Shown: piece by piece, positions 1 through 14,200 of the stretch
How positions within the stretch are numbered: position 1 is the first letter of the stretch
Layout of the letters: every line of letters starts with the position of its first letter
Source: Rhea pennata
Lineage: Eukaryota > Chordata > Aves > Rheiformes > Rheidae
NCBI RefSeq assembly: GCF_028389875.1
Contig: NC_084702.1
Coordinates: 57,886,553-57,950,552 of the forward strand
DNA length: 64,000 nt
Direction of reading: 5' to 3'
The notes under the pieces: model-generated
Told to the model about the DNA's origin: nothing
Database searches by the model: none
Seen by the model: the letters and a program-made list of their open reading frames with translations, nothing else
Translations under genes and position numbers: made by a program

Positions 1-1599
1 TTCTGCAATTCAGATTTGTAAGACCTGCAGAGGATATCAGAAAGATGAGGAAGGATGAGCTTTCTGCACTCAATATATTCTAGTAACGACCTTTTGTACT
101 AGGCTTGAGAAAAGGTCAAAGTGGTCAAGACAGTCTGGGTAACATAAATATGCAGGAATTCCCCAAGAAGTTGGATTTTGCTTTCTTACTGGTAATACTT
201 GTACGAAAAGGCTAAATTTTATCAAATTTATGTAGCTGAAATTTAACTGTGAATGGTCTAGAAGCAAATAAAGCATGTCCCACAGATACTACATGTTCCA
301 GATACTAAAAGAAAGATGTTAGAAAAATATCTATCACCTGATTTTAAATCTGGATTGTCTTTCAGATCCTGAGGTTTTTATTAGTAGGAACTTCATGGAA
401 AAATTGGGAATTGGTCTGGAACTTTGCTCAGACATTTAGCCAGTGTGACCCACGACTTGGTAGTCACTGTAGACATCTGAAATCCACAATGAGATTATTG
501 CAGACCATGGGCACAGTTAATTCTGTTTTGGTTCTTCCAGTTGTGGATAGAATATATGCTATTTTTTAAAACTGCCACTAAAGATGCAGTTTCTCTCATA
601 GCATATAAATATTACTGCTGTTAAACAGCTTTAACTCCAGTTCTGTTCTCAGTCACAAAGGTGAGAAGTGAAACCAATAATGATGTGTAAACTCGCAGCA
701 TCCCAGGGAAGGGACCCTGAATGTTTTGGACATGCACTATTGGTTCTGTATCTCTTAAGCAAGATAGTCCCTGGGAAGGTTGTCCGAACACTGTTATGCA
801 AATTTCTCTGTATCAGGCCTTGATCCTTTAAAAAATAAGTCTCATTTAGAAGAACCTGAACTTAGAGTCTTCAGAAATGGACACACTACATGCACTTGTA
901 GCTGACAGAGAAGAAGAACAGTCTTAGTCAAATGAGTTTTGGCATTCACGTATGGCAGGACACACTGTGGCAAAGATGAGGGCACAGACAGTGGATATTG
1001 ACATTGATGCTGTCTTCTTGTCTGCATTTGTATAGCATCTGGCAAAAATAGAGCCGTGCAAGCAGCGGTGGTTTCTTTGGTTACTTGCTGAGACCTGTGA
1101 AGAGGGTGAGGAGTCTTTAATAGGAGCCCGTATTTTAAAATAGTTTACAGATTCCCATGAATCATCAGCTTCACTCATCAATTCGATCTAATCATTTGGC
1201 ACTCAGGATTTTCATTTGTCTTTCAGTTATCAAATTCTGAAGGTGACTGATTAAAGTCTGTAAGAGTCATCTTCTCAAAATCTTCTCTAAGCTAAGTCTG
1301 TGACACTGTTGCTGGGTTACATTCAGCTCTGTTTTAGAACCAGGTAAAGATTCTCTCTATTTCTATTACACCCTGTGCTGCTGGGAAGACACAGAGTCTT
1401 TTTATCCTACAAATTTTTTGAATATTTCAGTGGTGTTTCTGTCCCACACCGGGGTGAAACCAAGATCTTCTGCATGAAAATGAGTGTCTCATGCCTCTAG
1501 GAATAGCCAAGAGTTCATTAGTTCAGCCATATCTCTGAAATTCTAGTCCCTGGGACACTTAGTTACAGAAATCAGTGTTAAGAAAAGGTGGTCCAGAGG
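1..1599. other. Intergenic, no gene seen
   Basis: AT-leaning non-coding sequence. The open frames are under 90 codons, overlap on both strands and resemble no family I know. I saw no splice-linked exon chain. Confidence 0.6.
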
Positions 1600-1803
1600 A
1601 CTGAGCTGTTGGAGCTGTCACAGATCTCAGTGAGATGCGGGAAAATCTATCTCAGGACTTTGGAGATACCTAAAACTCAACTGGACACCACTCAGCCTGA
1701 GTCATAGTTGGACAGTTGGCCCTGCTTTGAGCAAGGTGTTGGACAAGATGAGCTCCAGCAGTCCTTTTCAGTCGATATTGTTCGATGACACTACGATTGA
1801 AAG
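1600..1803 (+). mobile_element. Diverged CR1 LINE 3' end
   Basis: The order of segments matches the 3' region of CR1 retrotransposons: 'ctttggagatacctaaaactcaactggac', then 'ggccctgctttgagcaaggtgttggac', then 'gatgagctccagcagtccttttcag'. CR1 consensus reads: TTGGAGATATTCAAAA, CCCTGCTTTGAGCAGG, GTTGGACTAGATGA, CTCCAGAGGTCCCTTCCA. It is heavily mutated, 5'-truncated like most CR1 copies, and has no coding remnant. The 5' boundary is approximate. Confidence 0.7.
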
Positions 1804-4800
1804 AACAGCTGGCAGCTGAATTCTCATCTTTCAAGTCCTACTAAGCAAGAGCTTGGACAAATAAGCTGTTGGCTACTCTGAAGTGGGCAGGTTTTCGTAG
1901 AAAAGATTTAATCAGAAAACTCCTCATCAACTCTCATACTGCACGCTCAGTTGTGTTTTGGTCAGATAGGTTTCCTGGGAACACCTGCTAACCAATCTTG
2001 ACTGATATGTTTTCATGACCAATCAGAATTTGTTTAAGTCTAGGTAGGCCTGACACTTATAATGAGGTTTGGTGTCTCTCTGCATCACATCCTTTAAACA
2101 CAGCTACCTGCTATCTGTTGGATGAGGATTTACCTCTAAGACTTCCAATGTTGTTTGGATCTTCTGAACCCATGAGCAACTGAGCTGGCACTGTAATGCT
2201 GGCTGATAGGAGGGACTGTCCCAGTGAGCAACAGAGAGCCTCTGGATTGTTGATTTTCTCTTGTCCTGTGGATGTGCATTGCTCTCTCTGGCAGCACATT
2301 TACTTACAGGTTAGAAGAAAGTAATGCAAAATAAGCACCTCTTCTGAGATCTAGGAGGTAACTTACTGAGGCCTCCTGTCTATTCGTTCTGCAAGGTACT
2401 AGTGACCTGTTGTGAGGATGAAGATGCTGAGAGCCTACACTTGCTCAGCAAGTCTTACCAGTGTGTGCTCACTAATCATCCTTTGCCTAAGCTTTGGATC
2501 CTGATAACCATCTGAGCAATTTGCTCCAGACTTCTACTTACTTCTGCATAGCTAGTATCGTACTTACCAGTACCAAAACTGCTGACATCTGCTGCAGTGA
2601 CTATGAACTTGGGAATGACACCAAATGCAGTTTGCAGGATGTGGTCAGGAAAAATCCTCGCAGGCGTTTCTGGGTCCTCTTTCAGGAAACTCCCCTTCTA
2701 AGGTGAAGTTAGACATGATATTGCTCTAAAAGTGTATTGTAGTGGGGGACTTTGCCAGTCCTGACACACACTTTCAGCTATAGCATTTCAGATTTGACCC
2801 ATTTTGGATCTGCCATTCCTTTCCTATACCAATCATAGCCCCTAAAAATTGAAGCCAGATTTTCTGTATCATATATTTCTTTCATATAATTCTAGTCCAG
2901 CAGTCTCAATTGTGTCTAACTACATGTTACTGATGTGTTGGTTTCCCTTACGTAAATGATACAAAATTCCAGTCCCTTCTTGGCTTTATGAAATTGCACT
3001 TGTTTTCCACTGAAAAATTTCTGGATCCCTCATGATACTCAGTAAAAGACTGTACACAGTGTTTCCTGGGTGCTTGTGGAACCAGCTGGCAGAGGCAGAG
3101 TTTCCTTAAATCTACTGTCATTCTCAATGAGACTAATATTGTCCACTAGTGAGATTCACGCCACAGGGGCAGTAGTAAACACCCATTCTGCTTCAGTGGT
3201 CCTATTTAAATCTGTATGGGTTTCATGTAAGGCTAGTGATCTCCTTGTCCTCACAGCTGTCAAGGTTTTCAAATCATTATTGGTGAATTATCTGCTCCTC
3301 CAGCTACTGAGGAAAGTGACCTCGAGCCACTCCAGCCATAGGCTAAGGTTCATCACTGGAAAAGTTTCCTATTGTAGGTCAACCGGCGTAAGTTCTGAAT
3401 ATCGAACCAGTATTGCAAATATTGTACTACGGAAGCCAGCTCCTCCCCTGAGGAATTCTGACATTCAGCAATGACCACAGGAACGACACATTGCTCACCT
3501 TTCTTGGGATCGATTTTCTCTGCTTTGATTCACTTCTTCCAGGAAGGTTGCTCCTATTTTTCCAGCCATTTGGCAGATCTTGCCTTTCTTGGGCTCTTCC
3601 CTGTAATACCTGCCTCCTTCCTGCTCTCCGAGGCAGAGCACTTGCTCTGCATACATCTCGGCGCTCGCTTCCCCGAGTGATCCCTTCCCCTTGCTGCTGC
3701 CTGCTTACTTCAGACCACCTGTCTCACAGTTAGCAAAGACATTTGTGTTCATATTTCTGAAGTCATGGCACTTTTCCCATTTCTGTCCTTTTGCACCTTC
3801 AAGCAAGGCACAGCAAGAGCAAAGCTTAATTTGGGCCATTTTGTTTAGTCTCGCTTCCTTCAGTGACCGTTCCCTGTAACTGCTGGAGCAGAACTCAGTG
3901 CTGTTGAATCTCTGCTCTGCTCTTGCAGTAATATCTGTCACATCCCGTCCCCTTTCCCGCCCCCTCCGTGCACTGAGGTTGACTTTTCCCCCCAGCTATT
4001 TGTATGCGCCTCGGGCAATGGCATTTCAGCCCCAGCTTTCTTTCTGTTTCAGGAGCAGCAGGCAGTTTTCCTTCTGACTGCTTCTGATAATTTTCTACAA
4101 GGTGAAAAGAGAGGAGTGTGTGCTCCTAGTTCCCGTATGGGCACTGGGATCTAAACAGCCATTTGACTAATGACATTCTGAAAGTGCAAATATGCATTTT
4201 TTAACCCACCTTCTGTCATCTTTTTCAAGCAAGAGACAGTCAAAATGTCTTGCAGGTGGGAGCTATCTCCCATGGCCTCTGGGTGTAATACGTTGGCAGT
4301 TATTATGCTTGGAGAACTGCCGGCGAAATGTTGGTGAGAAGGGGAAGTCCCTCCTCACAAAACTCCGGGGCGGCCTGTTTTAGCTGAACTTCCCAGCTGC
4401 AGATTAAACCATTATTTACTGTCAGTGTAGGAAATAAGTGCATTGAGACTCAGCGCAAGGCCCCGTGGAAAGGGAGGGGAATTTTATTTTGCAGATCTCT
4501 GTGTAAGTTGCTTCTGCCCACTGACACGCTCACACACACTTATTCACAAGTTGCAAGACACATGCGCCCAGGTGGTCTTGTCAGATCGCCCGTGACCACA
4601 AAGGACAAGGGACACCACTTGTTGACGCCTCACTACATCTCTTAGGTTCCTCTTTTTGGTGACAATGAGCTGGATTTTGGACAGGTCTTTTGTACTCTTC
4701 AGATGCCAAGCTCTTCCTATTCTGGTGCGCTCTCTTACCTGGGACCTTGCTTACCTCAGCCTACAGGAACCATAGGCAAATCTCCTGCCTATCTCCTTTC

Positions 4801-7800
4801 TTTCCCCATTTTAGGTATCTGTGTGGCTGTAATCTGTTGTCCTGCTGGAAAAGTGGAAGAAGAATAGCACATACACTAAACTGTAATTTTGTTGTCATGT
4901 TCTTGTTACCAGAGCACATCTTCTGCTGATGAGTCACCTGTGCTGTGGCCTCATCAGATGCACTTGGTATAAACAACACATTTTTCTGTTATTTACCAGC
5001 TTCATTGCTTAAAATCATGTCATCAGTTATCAATGCAGGCTGTTCCTTTACCCTTGCTCTATTGTTCTGTCTCCTGCTTTCACAAACATATCTCCATTAA
5101 TATTTCCTCTTAGAAATTGTAATATTCCTGTTGAAAATCTCAACACCTGCCAGTAGGTATCAGGATTGTTGAGGGTGGGTTTCCTCACTAGCTAAACTTA
5201 GACCCACAACACACACTAATGCCAATACCCCTCTCATTCTTTAAAAAGCCCTATATTCCTGATAGTGGAAGGTGCACTACGTTCCTACATTGTGGAAGGA
5301 GCAAGGCCTGGAGGATTTTAGCTCTGTACCAAATAACAGCCAAAAATGAATTTAAATGAGCATGCCATTAGCAAGCCACACTTCTGGGTGGTTCTGTGTA
5401 CGTCCAGGACTGAATCTCTGCTGCAATTTCAGATAGGATGTGAAGCACTAATGGCTGCTTTTGATATGAGACTTGCTTGGGCTGAGACCAACAAAACTCA
5501 TTTCACATACCTCAGCCTCAAACACAGACACCCTGCGGTGTGAGCTGCCTCCAGCTCAGTGAGGGAATGCTGATCATTTTTGGCAAACAGATACGCAGCA
5601 GTAGTACAGACAGTGGTAATACTTTCAATCTGTTCACGGAGTTTTTCTTCATTCTTTAGGAAGATTCCTCTTTTTCGTCTCTTGCCTCAGTCACTTTGGA
5701 ATTGTCACTGGGCCTGTCTTTATATAAGAAACTGCTCTTCTTTCTACCAGTATGTGTGTAAAAGCATAATTCTTGAATGCTAAGCTCAAAAAATCTAATT
5801 TTTGCCAAATTTCTGAAGAGCATCGTGATAAAGTCCTCATGAGGAATGTACTCCAAAAACCTTACGTAATAGATACCTGCTTTCTTCTGTTGTGAATAAG
5901 GGGTATAGAAAAAGGATATCCGACACTAAGTATAATGTAAGTAAACAAATTCCATACAAAAATATTTTAGCAGTGTAGTTAGTTTATGGTTTTGTATAGA
6001 AACATATTATCTTTATTAGCTGTAAAAACAAAATTAGAATCATCTGCTGGATTTTGCAGTAATTCATTTAATTTCCTGTTCTCTGCATTATCTGACTTCT
6101 GTACAATGATTGTTAAGAGGGGAAAAAAAGCATCAACTGCTTTTCTTTGAAGATGATACAGGAAACTCAGGAAACTTAAATTTCAAAGATTCGCCAGTTC
6201 ATAAGAGGAACACATTTTACCAAGCCCATGTACATTCCAAATAGTGAACTGACTTCCAATAGAACTGTGGCGACCCACAGCCTCCATCTGTTTTAAAAAA
6301 AGGAAGAAACAATGTTCTTTCCATATGTTGCGGGCCAGGGGGAAAAAAAAGGATATGTAAGATGGTTGTGTAACAGTGTCAGAAAATAGGCACCTGCCAC
6401 TTTTAAAGTATCAAAACAGTTGAGATTTCCCCCCACCACCACCAGCACCACTGCCTCCCAGTCCCTCCTCCACACCCATGTAAAGGTCAGGTCTTCACTG
6501 CTGAGTTCTTCCCCATTACAGCATTGCAACTGTTTCCCTTCCCACACCCCGGCTCTAGAGCCAGAAACCTCCCTTTCAGGGAAACACAAGTGTCTTGTCA
6601 GGGAGTAGCAAAGCCATCACGCAGGGTTCGCCCACTGAAACATAGGCAAGGGGGTTAGCTCGCAGCCTACAGATCGGCAGCAGATCTACCCTGTCCTTCT
6701 GCAGTCCTTGGGCCTGGAGAGCCCGCAGTCTCGCTCTGGACGTGGCTTCTTCTGGCCTCTGGAGTGCCTTGGAAAGCAACATTCGGCAACATGAAGCAGC
6801 CCGCGTAAAAGCAAATCCTGACGAGGGCTTTGTAAACATTCGTGTAGGTTCCCCTTAAGGCTGGACACGGTAGAGAGCGACAGTGGTGTCTGTGGTACAC
6901 ATGGCTTTATTCCTGCGTGGCCTGCTCCCGGTGCCCCGTAATACTCGCAGTTTTGCAAACCACCCAAGTTGGCGGGGTAGCAGGCGAGGACTGGAGCACA
7001 GCTTCATGGAAGGGACGCAGCGCCCCTCCAGCTGCTCAGCGAGCCCAGTGACCGCCCGCCTAAGTAGCGAGGTTTGTCAGGAGCTGATATCGGAAACAAG
7101 ACAAGGCTAATCCCCCCTTGGGATGTCTAGGGAATGCCGAAGCCATCTTCTTCAACAAGACTCCTGGCTCGAAACTCTGTCTCCTGCACAGGCTTCATGT
7201 TTGCTCCTGAGGAAGAAAAGCAGCCATGGAAGAGGAATTCTCCTCAGAGAACAGCTTTTATTTAACCTCAAGCGCAAAAGCTTCAGAGGGTGAAGGATTA
7301 ATGAGCTCATAACCAAACAAGCTACATGCTACTACAGTCAATAACAGTATCTGATTTCAGGCACTGAAACCTTTTGATTCCTCTCTTATTTATCAGCCTG
7401 ATCCCTTGGGCTGTCTAGCACTCTCCAGGGCCTCCAAGACCTTCCACGACCAAGCCCTAACCGTCTTGCTGTAAAGTAGGCCTAGCACATGTGGAAGAGC
7501 TGTAATTTCAAGGCAGGTGCTAGGCCAGACTACAAAAAATAAAAGTGTCTCAGTGAAAACCCAAAGGAGATGCAGTAACCATCCAACCCAAGCTCTCCTA
7601 AAATACATGCCAGAGAAATGTCCTGAATTAATTCCTGCTTGTGTTGGAGTAGATTTGTTAGAAAACCAGCCCTCCTAGTTTTATGGTTTCCAGGGATTGC
7701 AAAGATGTTCCAACAATTAAATATTCTCTCTATTGAGACTACAGTGCCATATTTCTGGTCATGTTTGTCACACTTCAACATCTGGCCATTGAATGTGACT

Positions 7801-10800
7801 ATACCATTCTCAGCCAGAATGATGATACTTCACACCCCATTTCAGTGCCCATGAGAGTATTGTTACGTGATCATCAAGCAAATCTGAACCCCTCCTTTTT
7901 AGCTTATCTACATAGATTGAGCTCCTGTAGTTCTTTACTAAAAGGCATTTTTCTCTCTGTTAAACATTCCCCAGCTCTGCTCTGACATCCTCTAACTCAC
8001 CACTATCCTTCTTGAACTGCAGCATCAGAAACTGTCTTGACACTGCAGGAGACACACAGATGTCAAAGAAAGGGACGTGGCGACGTCCCTGCTTCTGGAT
8101 GCAAGCCGGTGTTCACATCCTGTTTCAGTCCTTGAGCTCCCGGTTCACACAGGGAGCTCATGTTCAGCTAAAAACCTGCCACGACCTTACATCCCTTTTG
8201 GAATTACTGGGATGGATTCCCTAAACCTGCAAACACACACTATAGTCTATGTTCTCAATGGATGATTTGCCATTTAGCTGTACTAAAATGTACTGTTTGC
8301 TTACCCCACACAGTGAGCCTGTCTAGGTTCCACATGGCTGTATCTTTATTTTGCACTCCTTTCCATTTGGGGGTATTTTTTACCATCTGTGCTGCTAACA
8401 GGCAATGTGATAGAATATAAAAAGAATATTAGTTATTCATCCAGGAACAGCAGGGAGGGTGACTACTCCTCTGCTCCTTCCTTTCTGTCTTTCTTTCTCT
8501 TTCCCATGATGTAAATGTAACTAACTGCTGCCGTTCTGCCTGAACATAAGGACTGCTACAAAGAGGACAGTACAGTCACGCAAACAGACAAAAAAGTGCT
8601 TTGGTTTACAGCAAATCTGGACATAAGCATGTGGGACCTGTTCCAGAGTGTCCCTTCTACTCTCGTCTCCGTGAGGCCTATGAGGGAGGCTGCATACGAA
8701 GGCAGAGCCGGCTGCTCTGCGCAGCTGGAGAATCTGGGTTTGGTTCTTCCGCACTGCAGGGGCTGCATCTCGCGTAGAAACGCCGGAGCTGGTTTCAAGC
8801 TAGCTCGCAGGTTAGCCGCAGCAGCTAGCCACGCGGGCTAACCTCCGCAATGCTCGCCAGGCTCTTCGGTTCTGGATTGCCCCGACGGCTGCACTGACAG
8901 CGTCCGAGCTAGTCTCCGCAGCTAGCACCTTCTCAATTGTACACTATATATTCAAAGGCCATTCCAGGTCGGGTAATGTTTTATTCTGAAAGGTACCCAA
9001 CACTATGCAGAATTAGTGCTTGTATAATATATTATCAGCGTCATCTCTCATTTACCTTTTGACAGCCAAAAGAATTAATTATTATCAGCTGTGAGCATAA
9101 GCATTATGGAAAGCAGAACTAGTTGCATGAATTTTCTCATGCCTGTTTGGTTTCCAGAGATTTAGGAGTTGTTATTCTTCCAAATCTCATCCTTGCTTTA
9201 CTTCTTTCAGAAAACTACTATCCCTGTCTGTTTAAAATGATCCTGTAGATGTGTTGTTCATCTAAGCTAATTAAAGCTAGACCAACAGGCACATTTTGCT
9301 CCTTTTTCTATCAACAAGTGCTGGAGAAGCTATATGTGCAAAGAGGTGTGATAGATTTGGGGGTTATGTTGTGAGAACTATATTTGCAATAAAAGGGATA
9401 GAACTGAGCTGGTATTTATTATAAATCTGATTTTAAGAGTTTTTTTTTTATTATTTTGATTTTCTTTTAATAACCCGATCATTTTAATTCCAGGGAGAGG
9501 GAAAGAGGAATGCATTACATTCCCAGCTTTTAAATTTATTTCAGTCTCATAAAATGGTAATATTGACTAGCTTAATGTTACCATGTGTTTTATTGACTCT
9601 TTCAAGTAATCTTTGGCCAGCTTTTGGTATAGCTCTTATTTTTAAAATCTCTTGGGATTACATCTGAAGAATGCTGGCTATACATTTACTGTGTCTCTTC
9701 CTTTAAAATTTCCAGTGACTTTTTAACTAAATCCATGGCTTTGAAAACTCACTCTTTATTCTGTGTAATAGTCTACTAAAAGAGCAAATAAAATGTCTGA
9801 GAACTCTGTTCTGGAAAGTGTTACTGTATTCACTATTCCCATTTTTTTATTGTTATCACTACCTTCATAACGTATTAAAGGAAGACTGTATTAGAGTGAA
9901 TGGAAATATATGTAACACTTCTAACAGCCAGCCTCAGAATGTTGCACAGTTCATTTCTGTTTAATCGTTGTTGTGTGTAGATGTTGGTCCATCTATGATC
10001 CTCTAACTGTTGTTTTCTATTACTTGTCCTGCAGGCTGTAACCTCTTTTCAAAAGTGCTCTTCTCTGCTTGGAGTATGGATCAGCAAAGGCTGCTCTCAT
10101 AGTATATATTAAGACCATATTGGAATTAAATGTCTGTGTAACAAATTAGATATATAGACAGATGGATAAGACAGGCAAATAAATGAATTGGATAGTGATC
10201 TAGTCCCAGCTGACATATGTTGAATCAATATGAAAATAATGGTGTTAAACCACATGGTTTTCACACTGTGTAGTTGACAGTATTTATGAGTGAAGAATGA
10301 AACTGAGCTTTTCCAAAGCAAGCTAATGGGACAAATTTTTTCAATGATAATCTCAAATAGCTGAGGCCATTGGCACCCCAAAGTGGACAACCTTTGCTAT
10401 TTAAGAACATACAGCACTGGTACAGGTTTGCCAGGTTATCCTGTAAATCCAGAGTAAATAAACAGATAATAAGAGTTGCGTTAAGGGAGGCCAATGCAAA
10501 GAAAATCTCATTCCTCCTCCTAGCGCTGAGGAGGAGCAACTGCCGTGCCTTCCCTGCTCTCCCCTAGCTGGACAGCGAGGGGAGATTCAAAAGAGATGTC
10601 CTGAGATGGGCTGGGCTGCTTGGCATCAGCGGTGGGAGGGTGAGGCTTTGCCACGTAGAGACTCCAGCTCTATTACAAGCTCCTGTCTATTTTGGGATTT
10701 GTCTCATTTAATCAGAAACTCCTGCTGTTACAATATTATTCATGGCGGTAATGCCTTGAGCAGCTGCTAGGTTGGGATCTTTGTGCACCAGGCTTTACAC

Positions 10801-11198
10801 AAAGCTACAGCAAATTATAGTCCCTGGGATTTATGACCCTGATCATCTCCCACTGTACTCAAGGGGAAATTTCCCTCTGGTGTCAGGAGGAACTGTATTG
10901 TATCTTTCCGTACCAACCCATGCACGTCCTCTGTAGCACAGCTCACAAGTAACAGCACATTGCCAGACACTGATCTCAGTAAGGTAGGCAAAAACTGTGA
11001 TCAGAAATAATGGAATCAGCGGCTGTGCTAAGCTCAAATAACCAGCTAAGGGGCAGACGAAGCAATGTTAGGCGTCTGAAGATGAGCAGGACTTCACCAG
11101 AGGTTAAAACAGTACCAGTGCTTTTGCATTGACTTAAGACTGTGTGGGGTCAGAGTCAGTAAAGACTCCATCCCTGAATATCACATTTCTCCAGAGTT
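1804..11198. other. Intergenic, no supported gene
   Basis: This 9.4-kb stretch has scattered short frames only. The longest is a 134-codon plus-strand frame at 3070-3474, with no recognisable domain and no splice context. A CpG-rich patch with repeated AGCTAG lies near 8.8-8.9 kb. From about 8.95 to 10.5 kb the sequence is AT-rich with T-runs. Confidence 0.55.
8798..8925. repeat. CpG-rich patch with repeated AGCTAG and imperfect inverted repeat
   Basis: AGCTAG occurs at 8798-8803, 8823-8828, 8907-8912 and 8920-8925. AGGTTAGCCGC (8809-8819) pairs with GCGGGCTAACCT (8833-8844) with a single bulged base. CpG density is far above the flanks. No gene is attached; the function is unknown. Confidence 0.5.
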
Positions 11199-11265
11199 AA
11201 AAGAAAAGAAAAGAAAAGAAAAGAAAAGAAAAGAAAAGAAAAGAAAAGAAAAGAAAAGAAAAAAA
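11199..11265 (+). repeat. (AAAAG)n pentanucleotide microsatellite
   Basis: About 13 nearly perfect AAAAG units in a row ending in a short A run. It is a purine-only tract and probably length-polymorphic. Confidence 0.97.
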
Positions 11266-14200
11266 CTTAAGAAGCCATAAATTATAAGGACAAACTTTAT
11301 GGGTGTGTGACACACAAACAAGAATTTGTTATCCATCATCTAAACAGCACAAATCCAGCACTGGTGAAATTATTTGCCCTTTTCCTCTTCCCCAGGAATG
11401 CAGACCAGATTTAAAAGCAGAAACACCTTGCCAACTGGGAATTATACAAACATCTGGTGTTGAGCAGAGGCCTCTGTGTCAGTTAATCCAACTCTCAGCT
11501 GGATTAATTCTAAGAAAAACAAATATCTTCCACGGCTACTGAATTGTTGAAACACCAAGGAGCTGTGAGGAAGATCCTTACTAAATTGCCTCCTGTGTTA
11601 TCAGCTGGCCATGTCCAACAGAAGGAACGGGCATCCCAAGTTCCCAGTCCCAGCTGAGTGAGGTGGCTGCAAGTGCACGAGTCCAGGCCTGAGCCATCAG
11701 TAGGTGCCACATCAGAGGCTACTTGGTCATGTGGAAATCATTCCCACTGAACACCGTAGCATCAGTGTTGTCCTGCTACACTCACTTTGGTGCAGAGCCA
11801 GGAAATATGTCTGGATCTTAGAGAAGCAGGGATTTTTAGGAAAAGCAAAAGGGAGATCAAGTCCCTGTATGAAGGACAGCCAGCTTCTGCAGGAGAAGCA
11901 AGCTTTTAAGGCAAGCTGGAGAGAAGGATGGTCTGTTTCAAAAAGCCAAGACTGGCGTGGATGGGCCTGAACACTGAGCTACAAGAGCTAGCTACCTACA
12001 GCTGCCAAGTTTGAGTCTCTTCTCTGGATTACACGGCTTGGAGCAGAAGATTTGGTTGGACAGAAGAGAGTGGGATCGTTGGGTCTTCATCTAGCCAAGA
12101 AGCACTTCCAAGAGGAAATGCCAGCTGACAGGACATGAACTCCCTCGTTAAGGTATCTTGAGTATGTGGAGACTCTTATATCAGTATGACAATCCTTGAC
12201 AACAGACACTCACTCTCTTGTTACTATTTTTGGCCAATTTCACTCACGTGAAACTCTTTAGCTACAGGATTGACAAATGACGTATACCTCACAGGGCTAG
12301 TGAGGAATCCAAGTATAAAGGAGAGTAGCAAGTGGCCCACTGTAGCCAGCTTTAATTGCCAGGTATATGTTTGTCTTTTTATTGTGTTAATTTTCAAACT
12401 GTAGGTCATGAAGCAGCAGGTTAGCTCGAGAGGTGATGTTCGCTAAATGCTGAGACAGATGGAAGTGATTGTCACATAGCTGCGTTGAATGAGGAGGCTC
12501 ATTGTGCCTTATAAAGTCTAAAATCTCATGTTTCTCACCATCTTTTCTGATTTAGCTTTCTATGAAGGGTTTTAACAATGTGAGAAGCAATTAGAAGTAA
12601 ATATGGAGATTTTCTCCATCTGCTCTTATTTTAAATCCACAGTTGGTCAAACCAGGCACACTGAATTTGCAATAGATTTTACTCTCTGCTATGTATGGTA
12701 CCATCCACCGAAAGTCCTAGGTAGAAGGTATGCTTGAGCAGGCAATCAGATTGCTGCAGTGCTGATCCCCAAGGCCAGCTCTGCCAGCAGAGTGAGGAAC
12801 AACAGGACAAATCCTGCTATTTCCAGAGTGTGGAGACAGCATGTCTGCTGCGAGGGGGATTGGAGATCTGGGGCTGGGAGAAAGGAACATGTCAGGTGCC
12901 GGGTGAGGCTTGCTGCAGGGCTCCACGGTCACAGGCAGACAGGGCAGGACACCGTCAGATCTACCCCCCACCCCTTGCTTGTGGATGAGTTGCTATCTCC
13001 ACAGTTCATGCTGCAATGGACTCCAAGGCAATCCTGACCTGACAAAAGAGTATTTTTATTTCCCTAGTTCAGTGTCCCATCAAGCTACCTAGACTGGGAA
13101 GATAGCATAGTCCTAATGAATTTGGCCTACGTTTCTGTGAGACAAAAGATAAGGCTTGTAATGCAAAGGCATATACTCTGGATTACCTCATGAAAACATT
13201 TTGGTTGCCTTTCCAGTTAATGTTAACTTTCCCAAATTTCTAAAATTGCTGATGTTTGAGATGTTTGATGTTCTTGCCTGCGGCAGAGACACAGCTGAAT
13301 GGTTTTGTTTAGGAGGAAGCAAAGAGTATTTTTGTCAGAAAATGCTGAGCATTTGTACAACAATCAGTCCTGCTCAGATGGCACATCTGCTTTTTCAGAG
13401 ACTGGCAGAAATGCTGTGGTAACAGCAGCATTTCATCCCAGGAGATACTTAGAACAGAAAAGCCCCAAAGCTGGTCACTGTCCCCATCTGGAGGCAAGTC
13501 AGCTTGGCATAACCAACTTGTCCCATCACAAAAGCCCTCTCAGGTCCAGAGCTGTGTAGCTCTGCTAGCTGCAAAGGGCACAGGAGCTCCCTGGGAGTAT
13601 GAGAGGCTCCTGAGCCCCTTGGTGGAGCTTTCAGCAAGGGCATGGGGAAGTACAGAAGCAGCAAGGTAGACAACAGGAAATTCAAAATGTTTGTTTTGCT
13701 CAGGAGCCCTGGGAGAGACACGAATTGTCAGAGTTCAGATATCATGACAGTTGTTCTTTTTTCTTAATATGAGTGTAAGCAAAGCATTACTGCCATTAAA
13801 AAACAAAGAAACAAACAAAAAGAATGCCTTCTAATTGCTCTGAAGGAGTTCTTGTTTCCAAAATATTTCAGTAGGGATATGGTTATTTGTCCTAGAGAAG
13901 CTGTCTTTCTACTTGATGACAAATTCTTCCTCTTATTTCTTTGCTTAATCCCCTTCTTTGTTTTATTTATTTCTCTCTTTATGAGTTTATAGATTGTGGT
14001 ATCTCTAAATCATACCAGTAGTCTTGTTTATCCTGTCTCAAGCACACTTGAGCCCAGGGTCCTGGGAGCATGTACCAAGAGGGAGACTGTTTGCTGATGC
14101 TGTGCACCAGAAGTGCCTGTAAAAAGCATTACAAGGACCATTGATGAGTATTAAATGCTTATTTGCCACTAGGTCACGTTTCTGGTTCTGCAGGACAAGG

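Noticed and set aside
3070-3474. 134-codon plus-strand frame
   Set aside because: No recognisable family, no promoter or splice context, and irregular composition. Possibly an old repeat, but I could not match one.
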